A program made the position numbers and the translations under genes. From Streptomyces sp. GESEQ-4 (GTDB lineage Bacteria; Actinomycetota; Actinomycetes; Streptomycetales; Streptomycetaceae), in NCBI RefSeq assembly GCF_017948455.1, contig NZ_JAFFSU010000001.1, forward strand, positions 372,001 through 436,000: a stretch of DNA of 64,000 nucleotides, written 5' to 3'. The notes under the pieces were generated by a model. It saw only the letters and a list, made by a program, of their open reading frames with translations. It did not search any database and was not told where the DNA came from. Of this stretch, positions 44,874-52,895 are shown one piece after another (position 1 is the stretch's first letter; the number at the start of each line of letters is the position of its first letter).

Positions 44874-46235
44874 TCACAGCTCCTCGGTGGTGGTGCGGAA
44901 CAGTTCTGTGGGACTGACTCCGGTGACGACGTGGTTGAGGGTGAACCGGTAGAGGGGGCCGCGGTCGATCTCGGGCGGGGAGTAGGGGTAGGCGAGGGTG
45001 GAGACCAGCCCGTCGTATTCCGGTATGGGCAGGTGGCTGCTGGCGTGCGCGACGAAGGTGGCGACCGCGTGGGCCGTTGGCTGGTCGGGTGCCGTAACCG
45101 TGATGAGGACGCCGAGTTCGCGAGGGTGCAGCGACTCCGGTTCTGCGGTGGCCAGTACGGCCCCGTCGCCGTAGAGGCGGAAGTCGATGTCGACGTCGTC
45201 GGGGTCCACGACGCCGCCGAACACGTCGATTGTCTTCTCCGCGAAGTACTTCTTGGCGAAGGGGAGCAGCTCGGGCAGGCGCCGGATGACCACCTGGTCG
45301 CGTACTCCTCCGACGACGACGGTCTGGTAGCCGACGAGTTCGGCCCCTTCGAGTTTGTTGCTGTAGCCGTTAGCGGGGACGAAGCGTGCTCCGCGCGCCC
45401 GGACGGTGCGTTCGTCGATCGCCTCATAGGTGGCGTCGCTGGTGTCGAGGGTGCCCGACGGCTCCGCGACGCGATACGGGTCGGCGTTCTCGTACAGCGT
45501 GTGGGCGGCGACGGACCGGGGGGTGAGACGGCTGCCGTCGGCGAGTGTGGTGACATCGAAGTGGTCGTCCCGCAGGTGCACGAGCAGGCCGTTGGCGGAC
45601 GGGGGTATGGCGCAGGCGGCGCCGCATTCGATGGTCTTGGCCATGTGCCAGGTCAGGCCGGGGTCGGCGCCGAGCATGTGGGGGAGCGCGGCGAAGAGCG
45701 CGGTGTCGCTTGCTCGTCCGGCCAGGATGACGTCGCAGCCGGCGTCCAGAGCCTCCTGGATGGGTTCGACACCCATCATGGCGACCGTGTGACTGCGGGC
45801 GAACAGCTCCCGGTCGATCTCGGGGGCATGCGGCAGCGGCTGGAGGCGGTCGGCGTCGTAGAGGTGCTGGAGACGTTCGGTCGGCTGGTCGGAGTAGATC
45901 AGAGCCAGTTTGAAGTGCAGATTCCGCGCCGCGGCGATGTCGCGTACGAGGGCGGCGACGCGGTCGACTCCGGCGTCCCGGCCGCTGGTGCCGCAGGACC
46001 CGATGATCAGCGGCACGCCCAGTTCGTCGCGTGCGGTGAGCAGAAGGCGCAGGTCGCGCGTGACGGCCTGGTCGGAGAGCTTGGGGTTTCCCGAGCCGAG
46101 TGCGGCCGGTCCGGAGTCGGTCGATCCGGCGTCACACGCGATGACGTGCGGGCGGGCCGCGACGCCGCGCTGGAAGGCGGCGGCGTCGAAGCCGGCGCCG
46201 AGTGCTCCGGTGGGAGCGAGGATGCGCAACTCCAT
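44874..46235 (-). CDS. AtuA/DUF1446 family protein, module 1
   Basis: A 453-residue cytosolic protein of the acyclic terpene utilization AtuA family. Conserved segments are RILAPTGALGAGF, ACDAGSTDSGP, IIGSCGTSGRDAGVD, GRASDTALFAALP and SNKLEGAELVGYQT. AtuA is needed for citronellol/geraniol breakdown in Pseudomonas, but its reaction is unclear. The homologous domain of module 2 (58993-60378) shares all these segments. The ATG at 46235 gives a start just before the first conserved strand. Together with DUF4387 it probably forms a hydratase-, lyase- or isomerase-like enzyme; that is inference only. Confidence 0.88.
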   Translation of the reverse strand: MELRILAPTGALGAGFDAAAFQRGVAARPHVIACDAGSTDSGPAALGSGNPKLSDQAVTRDLRLLLTARDELGVPLIIGSCGTSGRDAGVDRVAALVRDIAAARNLHFKLALIYSDQPTERLQHLYDADRLQPLPHAPEIDRELFARSHTVAMMGVEPIQEALDAGCDVILAGRASDTALFAALPHMLGADPGLTWHMAKTIECGAACAIPPSANGLLVHLRDDHFDVTTLADGSRLTPRSVAAHTLYENADPYRVAEPSGTLDTSDATYEAIDERTVRARGARFVPANGYSNKLEGAELVGYQTVVVGGVRDQVVIRRLPELLPFAKKYFAEKTIDVFGGVVDPDDVDIDFRLYGDGAVLATAEPESLHPRELGVLITVTAPDQPTAHAVATFVAHASSHLPIPEYDGLVSTLAYPYSPPEIDRGPLYRFTLNHVVTGVSPTELFRTTTEEL

Positions 46236-46278
46236 GAGGGTCTCTGTCTTTCCTGGTGAGGGGATATGGGGCGACGGG

Positions 46279-47589
46279 TCAGTGCGAGGGGGGAGTGATA
46301 CGGCGGGCCAGGCGGGTGAAGACGGCGAAGGTGATCGTCGCGAACACCGCGCCGTTCAGGAGCATGAAGCGCCATCCGGTCGCGTCGACGGTGAGGCCGA
46401 GCAGGGCGGGGCCGAGTGCCGCGCCGGTGGACGAGGCGACGGTGTACAGACCGGTGTAGGTGCCCAGGACGTGTCTGCTGGGAGCGAGGTTCCACAACGC
46501 GACAAGAGCGTTGACGGCGAAGGCCGCGTAGCCCACGGAAGCGATCACCATGGAGATGACCGTGCCGGGAACCGTGGGGACACAGAAGCCGATGAGCAGG
46601 CCGACGATGAACACGCCGACGCCGTAGCGCATGGCGCGCACCTGGCCCAGCCGGGACGAGGCATAGGCGAGGGGGACGACGCAGACCAGGAAGGCGACGG
46701 CGCCGGGCAGCGCGAGCCCGCCCGCCGAGCCGCGGGACAGGTCCAGTGCCTCGGTGCCGTACGGGGTCATGAGCGAGCGCAGAGCGGACCACATACCGGC
46801 GAAGCAGAAGATGCCGAGCATGAGCAGGGCCCGGGCGCGGGACGGGTCGCGCACCATGTCCTTGATGACCGCCCAGGGTGAGGCGAAGTGGGCGGATGGT
46901 GGGTTCGCGGCGGGGTGCGTCTCGGAGGCGGAAGGCTCACCGGCGTGCGTCGGCGTGGCGGCGTGGTGTCGGCGGCCCAGGAAGAACCAGGACGTCGTGA
47001 GCAACAGCAGCATGAGGACGGGCGGGATGGCGAACGCCAGGGTGATGCTGCGGTCGACGACGAGCAGGCTGATCAGCGACGAGACGACGATCGTGAGACT
47101 GACGCCGGCCTTCACGAAGCCCTGGGCCTTGCCCCGGTGGGAGGGGGCGACGTAGTCGGAGACCAGGGTCTCCGTGATGCCCTTGAACGCGTTGGCCATG
47201 GCCGCGAAGCAGACGACGCAGAGCATGAGCAGCGGAAGGCCGTGCGTCCAGGGGATCAGGGCGAAGGGCACCGAGGCCAGGGCGGCTCCGGTCAGGATGA
47301 TCGCCCAACGGCCCTTGCCGTCGCGAGCGCGACGGTCGGACAGGAATCCCATCCAGGGCTGGATCAGGACCCCGAGGACGTTGTCCATACCCATGATCAG
47401 CCCGACGAGGCCGGCGGAGGCGATGTACTGCCGCAGCTCGGAGGGGACCTGCGCGTCGTAGAAGTTCCACACCGATTCCTGGGCGAAGACGGCCAGGGTC
47501 ACCCACAGGACGGTGCCGGCGCTCATTCGCCGCGGGACGGTGGACTCTCCGTCGGAGGGCCCTTCCACGGGCGCGGAGATGTTGGGCAT
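46279..47589 (-). CDS. MFS transporter, module 1
   Basis: A 436-residue major-facilitator protein with 12 helices, starting at ATG 47589 behind AAAGGAG. It shares AVFAQESVWNFYDAQVP, LIMGMDNVLGVLIQPWMG and LMTPYGTEALDLSRGSAGGL with the module 2 transporter (56649-57923). The glycoside-pentoside-hexuronide-like SLC45 region is the closest resemblance. It probably imports the module's substrate. Two 15-bp operator copies precede it, indicating repression by the neighbouring GntR protein. Confidence 0.88.
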   Translation of the reverse strand: MPNISAPVEGPSDGESTVPRRMSAGTVLWVTLAVFAQESVWNFYDAQVPSELRQYIASAGLVGLIMGMDNVLGVLIQPWMGFLSDRRARDGKGRWAIILTGAALASVPFALIPWTHGLPLLMLCVVCFAAMANAFKGITETLVSDYVAPSHRGKAQGFVKAGVSLTIVVSSLISLLVVDRSITLAFAIPPVLMLLLLTTSWFFLGRRHHAATPTHAGEPSASETHPAANPPSAHFASPWAVIKDMVRDPSRARALLMLGIFCFAGMWSALRSLMTPYGTEALDLSRGSAGGLALPGAVAFLVCVVPLAYASSRLGQVRAMRYGVGVFIVGLLIGFCVPTVPGTVISMVIASVGYAAFAVNALVALWNLAPSRHVLGTYTGLYTVASSTGAALGPALLGLTVDATGWRFMLLNGAVFATITFAVFTRLARRITPPSH

Positions 47590-47601
47590 GGCGGCTCCTT
47601 T

Positions 47602-47616
47602 GCCATATGCCATAGC
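47602..47616. promoter_or_regulatory. GntR operator copy 1 (before MFS)
   Basis: GCCATATGCCATAGC fits the consensus GNYATWTGCYAYAGC shared with 47642-47656 and 48424-48438. It lies 13 nt upstream of the MFS start. Confidence 0.6.
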
Positions 47617-47641
47617 ACGTACGTGGTTAGACGCCTCTGTA

Positions 47642-47656
47642 GCTATTTGCTATAGC
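47642..47656. promoter_or_regulatory. GntR operator copy 2 (before MFS)
   Basis: GCTATTTGCTATAGC, 53 nt upstream of the MFS start and 25 nt after copy 1. The most symmetric copy, with GCTAT and ATAGC ends. Confidence 0.65.
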
Positions 47657-47694
47657 TTCGAAGAGGGCGGGCGAATGGCCCCTTCAGGCGACTT

Positions 47695-48414
47695 TCAGTT
47701 CGAGAAGCGCGCCGTGAGCAGGGAGGAGCTGGACGACCGGCTGTGCGCGTTCATCAGCTCCTCCGCCCGCCTGCCGTCTCCGGCGGCGATGGCGTCGTAG
47801 ATGGCACGGTGCTGGTGATAGCGCGCATCCACGGCGCTGCGCCGTTCGTCGCTGATCTCGGACAGGACGCTGTTGCGTCGTTCGTCCGGACCGAAGGCGT
47901 CGACCATGTGCAGCATCTGCAGCAGGGTCGCGTTCCCGCTGGCCTGGTCCACCAGCTCATGGAACTGTCGCATGCAGCGCAGGATCTCCTCGATCAGCTT
48001 CCGCTCGTCGGCGCTGCCGGGACTGACTTCGGCCGTCTGGCTGCACAGCCGGTCGGCCTCGTCGAGGACGGTACGCATCTGCCGTCTCTGTGCCGCGGTC
48101 GACTTCTCCGCGGCCAGCCGCGCGGCCAGCGCGCGGAGCGAGTCGCCGATCATGGAGAACTCCCGCAGTTCCTCCTCCGCGTACTTCGCGATGCGCACGG
48201 AGCGGGGGCCGGTCCTCTCCACCAGCCGGTCCTGCTCCAGGCGGCGCAACGCCTCGCGCACCGGTGTCGCGCTGATGTCGAGAGACTCGGCCAGCCCTCG
48301 CTCGGTCACCTTCTGACCCCGCTCGAGGACACCCGAGACGATCGCCTCACGGATCGCCGTGTACGCCTGGTCACCCAAGGTCGCGGAGACCGTGAGCTGC
48401 GGAAGCTGTCCCAT
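47695..48414 (-). CDS. GntR-family regulator with FCD domain
   Basis: A 239-residue regulator. The winged helix is at about 15-75 (AYTAIREAIVSGVLERGQKV, ERGLAESLDISATPVREALR) and the all-helical FCD ligand domain at about 85-225, with the metal-binding His in FHELVDQASGN and RYHQHRAIYDAI. Members respond to small organic acids. It precedes the MFS-AtuA-DUF4387-hydrolase genes on the same strand. A third copy of the motif found before the MFS gene lies 10 nt upstream of its own start, so it should control both itself and the module. Confidence 0.9.
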   Translation of the reverse strand: MGQLPQLTVSATLGDQAYTAIREAIVSGVLERGQKVTERGLAESLDISATPVREALRRLEQDRLVERTGPRSVRIAKYAEEELREFSMIGDSLRALAARLAAEKSTAAQRRQMRTVLDEADRLCSQTAEVSPGSADERKLIEEILRCMRQFHELVDQASGNATLLQMLHMVDAFGPDERRNSVLSEISDERRSAVDARYHQHRAIYDAIAAGDGRRAEELMNAHSRSSSSSLLTARFSN

Positions 48415-48423
48415 GAGCAGTAC

Positions 48424-48438
48424 GGTATTTGCTACAGC
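48424..48438. promoter_or_regulatory. GntR operator copy 3 (before GntR gene)
   Basis: GGTATTTGCTACAGC matches the MFS-side copies at 12 or more of 15 positions in the best comparison and sits just ahead of the GntR start, consistent with autoregulation. It overlaps the far-upstream TTG of the LuxR-type frame, which argues against that start. Confidence 0.6.
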
Positions 48439-48512
48439 AGGATTGTCAACCGGTTGCGGGCGGACGAATACCTGAGGCAGCCGTCAAGAAACGCTCAGGC
48501 TGGCTGGCCAAG

Positions 48513-49136
48513 GTGATCGATTCGAGCAGCTCCATGAGGGTGGCCGGCACCGCCGTGCACAGCGGCGACCTCAGGGACCTGCTCCATGGCGGCGTCGAGG
48601 CGGACCTCGTCCTGCTCGACAGCTCCATCCAGGCGGATGAGCCGGACGGCTTCACCGCTCTGATCGGCGAGACCTGTGCCGTGGCCCGGACCGTGGTCTT
48701 CGGCGCTTCCCGCGCTCAGGAGGTCGACGCCCAGGTGCGCGCCGGCGCCACGGGCATTCTCGCCGCCGACGTCAGCGCGTCACAGCTGATCGCGGCCCTG
48801 GAAACCGTGAGCCGGGGTGGGCTTGTTGTGGCTCTGGGCACGGCTCCGGCTGTCAACACGGCTCAGCCACGGGTCACGCCCGAACTCACCCGAGATCTCT
48901 CCCTCAGAGAACGCGAGATCCTCATGATGCTGTCGCGCGGTCAGGACAGCGCCTCCATCGCCCGCGATCTGGACATCAGTCCGCTCACCGTGAAGACCCA
49001 CATCACGCACATGCTCAGCAAGCTCGGACTCCGCCGGCGAGGGCACCTGATCGTCTTCGCCTATGAGAGCGGGCTCATCGTGCCCGGCATCACCCACACG
49101 AGTTTCATCGCGAACCGGCTGCGAGCGGCCTCGTAA
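48513..49136 (+). CDS. LuxR-type regulator with incomplete receiver domain
   Basis: About 207 residues from GTG 48513. The C-terminal LuxR helix-turn-helix is intact (LSLREREILMMLSRGQDSAS, LDISPLTVKTHITHMLSKLG). The N-terminal half keeps the middle of a response-regulator receiver: ADLVLLDSS with a phospho-acceptor-like Asp and VFGASRAQEVDAQVRAGATGILAADVSASQL. The first strand and its acidic pocket are missing. A TTG at 48429 in the same frame would lengthen it but adds no receiver sequence. It may be a degenerate or phosphorylation-independent regulator. It converges on the fusion kinase. Confidence 0.65.
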   Translation: MIDSSSSMRVAGTAVHSGDLRDLLHGGVEADLVLLDSSIQADEPDGFTALIGETCAVARTVVFGASRAQEVDAQVRAGATGILAADVSASQLIAALETVSRGGLVVALGTAPAVNTAQPRVTPELTRDLSLREREILMMLSRGQDSASIARDLDISPLTVKTHITHMLSKLGLRRRGHLIVFAYESGLIVPGITHTSFIANRLRAAS

Positions 49137-49232
49137 GGGACCGACCGCACAGAGGTGCCCGCACGTTCAACGGCGGTCAGCCAGACGCACAGGCCCTACG
49201 CCTCCCGTGCCCGGCGTGCCGTGCGTGAGTCG

Positions 49233-50510
49233 TCATGGCCGATGGCCGCGCGGGAGCCGGATGGTGACGGTGGTGCCGACTCCCACGTCCGAGTACACGG
49301 CCACCTGTCCGTGGTGGGCGTGGACGATGGCCTCCACGATGGCCAGGCCGAGACCGGAACCGCCGTACGCGCGGCTCCGGCTGGCCTCGGCGCGCCAGAA
49401 CCGCTCGAAGACGCGGGGCAGGTCCTCGGGGGAGATTCCAGGACCGTTGTCGATGACACTCAGCTCCACGGTGCCACGGCTGAGAGTGACCTCGACGCGC
49501 ACGGAGGTCTGAGCCGGGGTGTGCTGGACGGCGTTGCCGACGAGATTGCGCAGGACCTGCTGGAGACGGGCGGCATCCCCGATGACGGGTGCGGGCAGGG
49601 CGGGTGCCATGGCGATGTCGCGTTGGGGGTAGATGATCTGGGCGTCCTCGATGACGCCGGCGGCCAGGACGGTGAGGTCCACGTCGTCCTGCTCGACGGG
49701 CCGGCCGGCGTCCAGGCGGGCGAGCAGCGAGAGTTCCTCCACGAGCAGGCGCATCCGCCCCACTTCGTTCTCGATGTGCTCGAGTGCGGTCTCCAGGCCA
49801 GGTCCGGAAAGGCCGCCTTGGCGGTGCAGATCGAGCCATCCGGAGATGGTGGACAGAGGGGTGCGCAGTTCGTGGGAGGTGTCGGCGGCCAGCGAGCGCA
49901 CGGTCGCCTCCGCGCGGGCCTGGGCGTCGAACGCCCGGTTGACCGCTTTGGCCAGCAGGTCGGCTTCGCTGCCGTTGCGATGGGTGGGCAGCCGCTCGGT
50001 CAGGGAGCCCGCGGCGATGGCGTCGGCGCTGCGGGCCATGCGGGCGAGCGGGCGCATACCCAGGCGCAGAACGATGACGGACAGCCCCAGCAGCACCAGC
50101 AACGTGCCGCCGATCAGAGCCAGTTGCCGTCTGAAGGTGACCTCAGCCACCGCGGTGCGTCCGTCCTCGGAGACGGTCCCGCTCTCGGACGGGTCACTGA
50201 CCTCGCTCACCCCGGGGACCCGGCCCATGGCCTCCAGCGGCGTACGCAGATCCGCCTCGGTCACCTTGCGGCCGGCCGGCGCCTGGAACACGACCTGCGC
50301 CGACTGGACGTCCGGCTCGGGGAAGTGCCGTTCCATCTTGGTCAGAGCGGTCTGGGCCGGTGAGCCCGGAATGGAGCTGCTGTCCGTGAAGGAGCCGGCG
50401 AAGGAGAAGCCGAGACCGACCACCGCACCTAGGGCGAGGAGCCACCCGATCAACATCCTTCGCCACCGCCGAGCACCCCACGCGCCCAGCCGGTACAAGA
50501 GCGTAGCCAT
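49233..50510 (-). CDS. Chimeric sensor kinase: MMPL transporter N-terminus fused to HAMP-histidine kinase
   Basis: A 425-residue protein. Residues 1-126 read as the start of an MMPL/RND-type transporter: MATLLYRLGAWGARRWRRML, one helix, SSSIPGSPAQTALTKMERHF and VSDPSESGTVSEDGRTAVAEV. From about residue 127 it is a normal histidine kinase: helix LALIGGTLLVLLGLSVIVL, RPLARM/HAMP, HisKA with H213 in DTSHELRTPLS, then NLVGNAVQH, DNGPGIS, FERFWR and GGSGLGLAIVEA. All kinase boxes are intact. ATG 50510 has GAGGGAA upstream. The topology (helix, outside loop, helix, kinase) remains workable, so it may sense through the porter fragment. No partner response regulator lies beside it. Confidence 0.82.
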   Translation of the reverse strand: MATLLYRLGAWGARRWRRMLIGWLLALGAVVGLGFSFAGSFTDSSSIPGSPAQTALTKMERHFPEPDVQSAQVVFQAPAGRKVTEADLRTPLEAMGRVPGVSEVSDPSESGTVSEDGRTAVAEVTFRRQLALIGGTLLVLLGLSVIVLRLGMRPLARMARSADAIAAGSLTERLPTHRNGSEADLLAKAVNRAFDAQARAEATVRSLAADTSHELRTPLSTISGWLDLHRQGGLSGPGLETALEHIENEVGRMRLLVEELSLLARLDAGRPVEQDDVDLTVLAAGVIEDAQIIYPQRDIAMAPALPAPVIGDAARLQQVLRNLVGNAVQHTPAQTSVRVEVTLSRGTVELSVIDNGPGISPEDLPRVFERFWRAEASRSRAYGGSGLGLAIVEAIVHAHHGQVAVYSDVGVGTTVTIRLPRGHRP

Positions 50511-50620
50511 CAATGATTCCCTCACTGTTCGGAAGACGACCCGCCACATCCTTCTGAGTGGACTTGACGACCGCCTCACAGCGAACCTGAGGGTTTTTTG
50601 ACGGTTCGGTTCCGGCACCG

Positions 50621-51529
50621 TCAGGTGCGTTCGTCCTTCACGTGTCCCAGCCGCAGCGGGAGCTGTGCCGCGAGGTAGTCGATGAGAGCGCTGACACGTC
50701 GCGGGACATGACCGTCCTCCTCGATGAGGGCGTAGATGTCGGCGGCCGGTGTCGACAGGTGCGGCAGGACCCGGACGAGTTCGCCACGGTCCAGATGCGG
50801 CCCGACGTGCCACTCCGAGCGCATGATCACGCCTCGGCCCTCCAGCGCCCAGCCGGTCACCACGTCGCCGTCATTGCTGGACAGGCTGCCGTGCACCCGC
50901 ACATGCCGGGGACGGTCCGCGTCCCCGAAGCGCCACAGCGCGAAATCGCTCTCGTTCTCCCGCAGCACGATGCAGTTGTGGTGGGCCAGATCCTCGACGT
51001 CGGCCGGGGCGCCGTGCTCGGCGAGGTAGGACGGTGCCGCGCAGGGCACGCGCCGGTTCTTGGCCAGCCGCCGCATGCGCAGCGAGGAGTCGGGCGGCAG
51101 GCCGACGTGGACTGCCACGTCGAACTCACGCTGGTGGGGCCGTAGCGGAAGCGCGGATGTCTGCATCCGGACGCGCAGTTCCGGATGGGCCGCGGCGAAC
51201 TCGCCGAGCAGCGGCGCGATGTGGGCGCGGCCGAGACCGAGCGTGGCCTCGACGACCAGGGATCCGCGCACCCCCGCGGCCGTGTCACTGATCGTGTCCT
51301 CCAGCTCTCGTACCTGGTCGAGGATGGCTTCCACGCGCGCCGCGTACAGCTCACCCTCCGACGTCAGCACGAGTCGGCGGGCGCCGCGCTGGACGAGCCG
51401 GACATCCAGACGGCGCTCCAGCGCGCTGAGGCGTTTGCTGACGACGGGCAGCGAGCAGCCGAGTTCTCGCGAGGCGGCCGTCAGCGTCTCGCTCGCCGCG
51501 ACCACGTGGAAGAACTGAAGGTCGTCCAC
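50621..51529 (-). CDS. LysR family regulator of module 2
   Basis: About 302 residues from GTG 51529. The winged helix has DDLQFFHVVAASETLTAASR and CSLPVVSKRLSALERRL; the effector domain (about 90-290) has GRGVIMRSEWHVG and RVLPHLSTPAADIYALIEED. It resembles the TtuA/CrgA-like group. It is divergent from the tartrate-dehydrogenase-like gene that opens module 2, and a GTTAC-N6-GTAAC palindrome lies between them. A GTG at 51580 is an alternative start. It probably activates module 2 in response to the substrate. Confidence 0.85.
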   Translation of the reverse strand: MDDLQFFHVVAASETLTAASRELGCSLPVVSKRLSALERRLDVRLVQRGARRLVLTSEGELYAARVEAILDQVRELEDTISDTAAGVRGSLVVEATLGLGRAHIAPLLGEFAAAHPELRVRMQTSALPLRPHQREFDVAVHVGLPPDSSLRMRRLAKNRRVPCAAPSYLAEHGAPADVEDLAHHNCIVLRENESDFALWRFGDADRPRHVRVHGSLSSNDGDVVTGWALEGRGVIMRSEWHVGPHLDRGELVRVLPHLSTPAADIYALIEEDGHVPRRVSALIDYLAAQLPLRLGHVKDERT

Positions 51530-51601
51530 GGCTGAACGGCTCTTGGACCAGGGGCGACCAGAACGCTCGGGGCTTTCCACAGGGGAAAACGTACCTTGCC
51601 A

Positions 51602-51617
51602 GTTACGGCCTTGTAAC
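51602..51617. promoter_or_regulatory. LysR-type palindrome GTTAC-N6-GTAAC
   Basis: A perfect 5-bp inverted repeat containing the T-N11-A pattern of LysR boxes, placed between the LysR gene and the divergent module 2 genes. Confidence 0.5.
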
Positions 51618-51737
51618 GGGTGTCGTCGCTGGCCAAGGTAGGGCCCAGTCGCGCCGCGGGCCGGAACGCCTCCTCTCCTGGACCGAGTGTTCATCGCCGC
51701 ACGAGCGCATCGATCACCTGGACTGGAGAGTGGATTC

Positions 51738-52895
51738 GTGCCGCAGAGCTATCGCATCGCAGCGATTCCGGGCGACGGGATCGGCCGCGAGGTGGTCCCG
51801 GAGGGCCTGAGGTGCCTGCGGGCCGCCGCGGAGGTACACGGGTTCGAACTCGACGTCACCGAGTTCGACTTCGCCAGCGCCGACTACTGGCTGCGACACG
51901 GCACGATGCTCCCCGAGGACTGGCGGGACGTACTCGGCGCCTTCGACGCGATCTTCTTCGGCGCGGTCGGATGGCCGGAGGTGGTCCCGGACCATGTTTC
52001 GCTGTGGGGCAGCCTGCTCCAGATGCGGCGGGGCTTCGACCAGTACGTCAATCTGCGTCCCGTCCGGCTGCTGCGCGGCGTACGCAGTCCGCTGCGCGAC
52101 CACCGGCCGGGCGACATCGACTTCTACGTGGTGCGGGAGAACACCGAGGGCGAGTACTCCAGCATCGGCGGCCGGATCTTCGAGGGCACCGATCGCGAGA
52201 CGGTGGTGCAGGAGACGGTCATGACACGGACCGGGGTCGATCGGGTCCTGCGCTATGCCTTCGAACTCGCCTCGTCCCGCCCGCGCAAGCACCTGACCTG
52301 GGCGACGAAGAGCAACGGGATCTCGATCTCCATGCCCTACTGGGACGAGCGCGCGACCGAGATGGCCGCCCGGTTCCCGGACGTGACCGCCGACAAGGAC
52401 CACATCGACATCCTGACCGCGAAGTTCGTCCTCCAGCCCGACCGGTACGACGTGGTCGTCGCCAGCAATCTGTTCGGTGACATCCTCTCGGACCTCGGCC
52501 CGGCCTGCACCGGAACGATCGGCATCGCCCCCAGCGCCAACATCAACCCCGATCGCTCCTTCCCCAGCCTCTTCGAGCCGGTGCACGGATCGGCCCCGGA
52601 CATCGCCGGTCTCGGTGTCGCCAACCCCGTCGGCCAGATCTGGAGCGGCGCCATGATGCTCACCCACCTCGGCGAGCACGAGGCGGCCGCGCACGTCGTG
52701 GCCGCGATCGAGAGCGTTCTGGACGAGCAGCCCGATGTGGTCACCCCCGACCTCGGGGGCACGGGGACCACGGTGGGGCTGGGCAAGGCCATCACGGCCC
52801 GGATCACCGCGAGGTCACTCGCCGGCCACGGCGCGGGAGCGGCGGCCGGCGACTCGGCCGGCCGCGCGGTCGAAGAGGGGGTCGCGGCGTCATGA
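51738..52895 (+). CDS. Tartrate dehydrogenase/decarboxylase-like oxidoreductase
   Basis: A 385-residue member of the isopropylmalate/isocitrate dehydrogenase family, closest in motifs to tartrate dehydrogenase (TtuC). It has IAAIPGDGIGREVVPEGLR, FYVVRENTEGEYSSIGG, ATKSNGISISMPYWDERATE, VVASNLFGDILSDLGPAC and EPVHGSAPDIAGLGVANP. It oxidises a 2-hydroxy acid with a neighbouring carboxylate, using NAD and a divalent metal, often with decarboxylation. GTG 51738 follows GGAGAG. The last 25 residues are a low-complexity tail not usual in the family. The stop overlaps hyuB by 4 nt. Confidence 0.88.
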   Translation: MPQSYRIAAIPGDGIGREVVPEGLRCLRAAAEVHGFELDVTEFDFASADYWLRHGTMLPEDWRDVLGAFDAIFFGAVGWPEVVPDHVSLWGSLLQMRRGFDQYVNLRPVRLLRGVRSPLRDHRPGDIDFYVVRENTEGEYSSIGGRIFEGTDRETVVQETVMTRTGVDRVLRYAFELASSRPRKHLTWATKSNGISISMPYWDERATEMAARFPDVTADKDHIDILTAKFVLQPDRYDVVVASNLFGDILSDLGPACTGTIGIAPSANINPDRSFPSLFEPVHGSAPDIAGLGVANPVGQIWSGAMMLTHLGEHEAAAHVVAAIESVLDEQPDVVTPDLGGTGTTVGLGKAITARITARSLAGHGAGAAAGDSAGRAVEEGVAAS

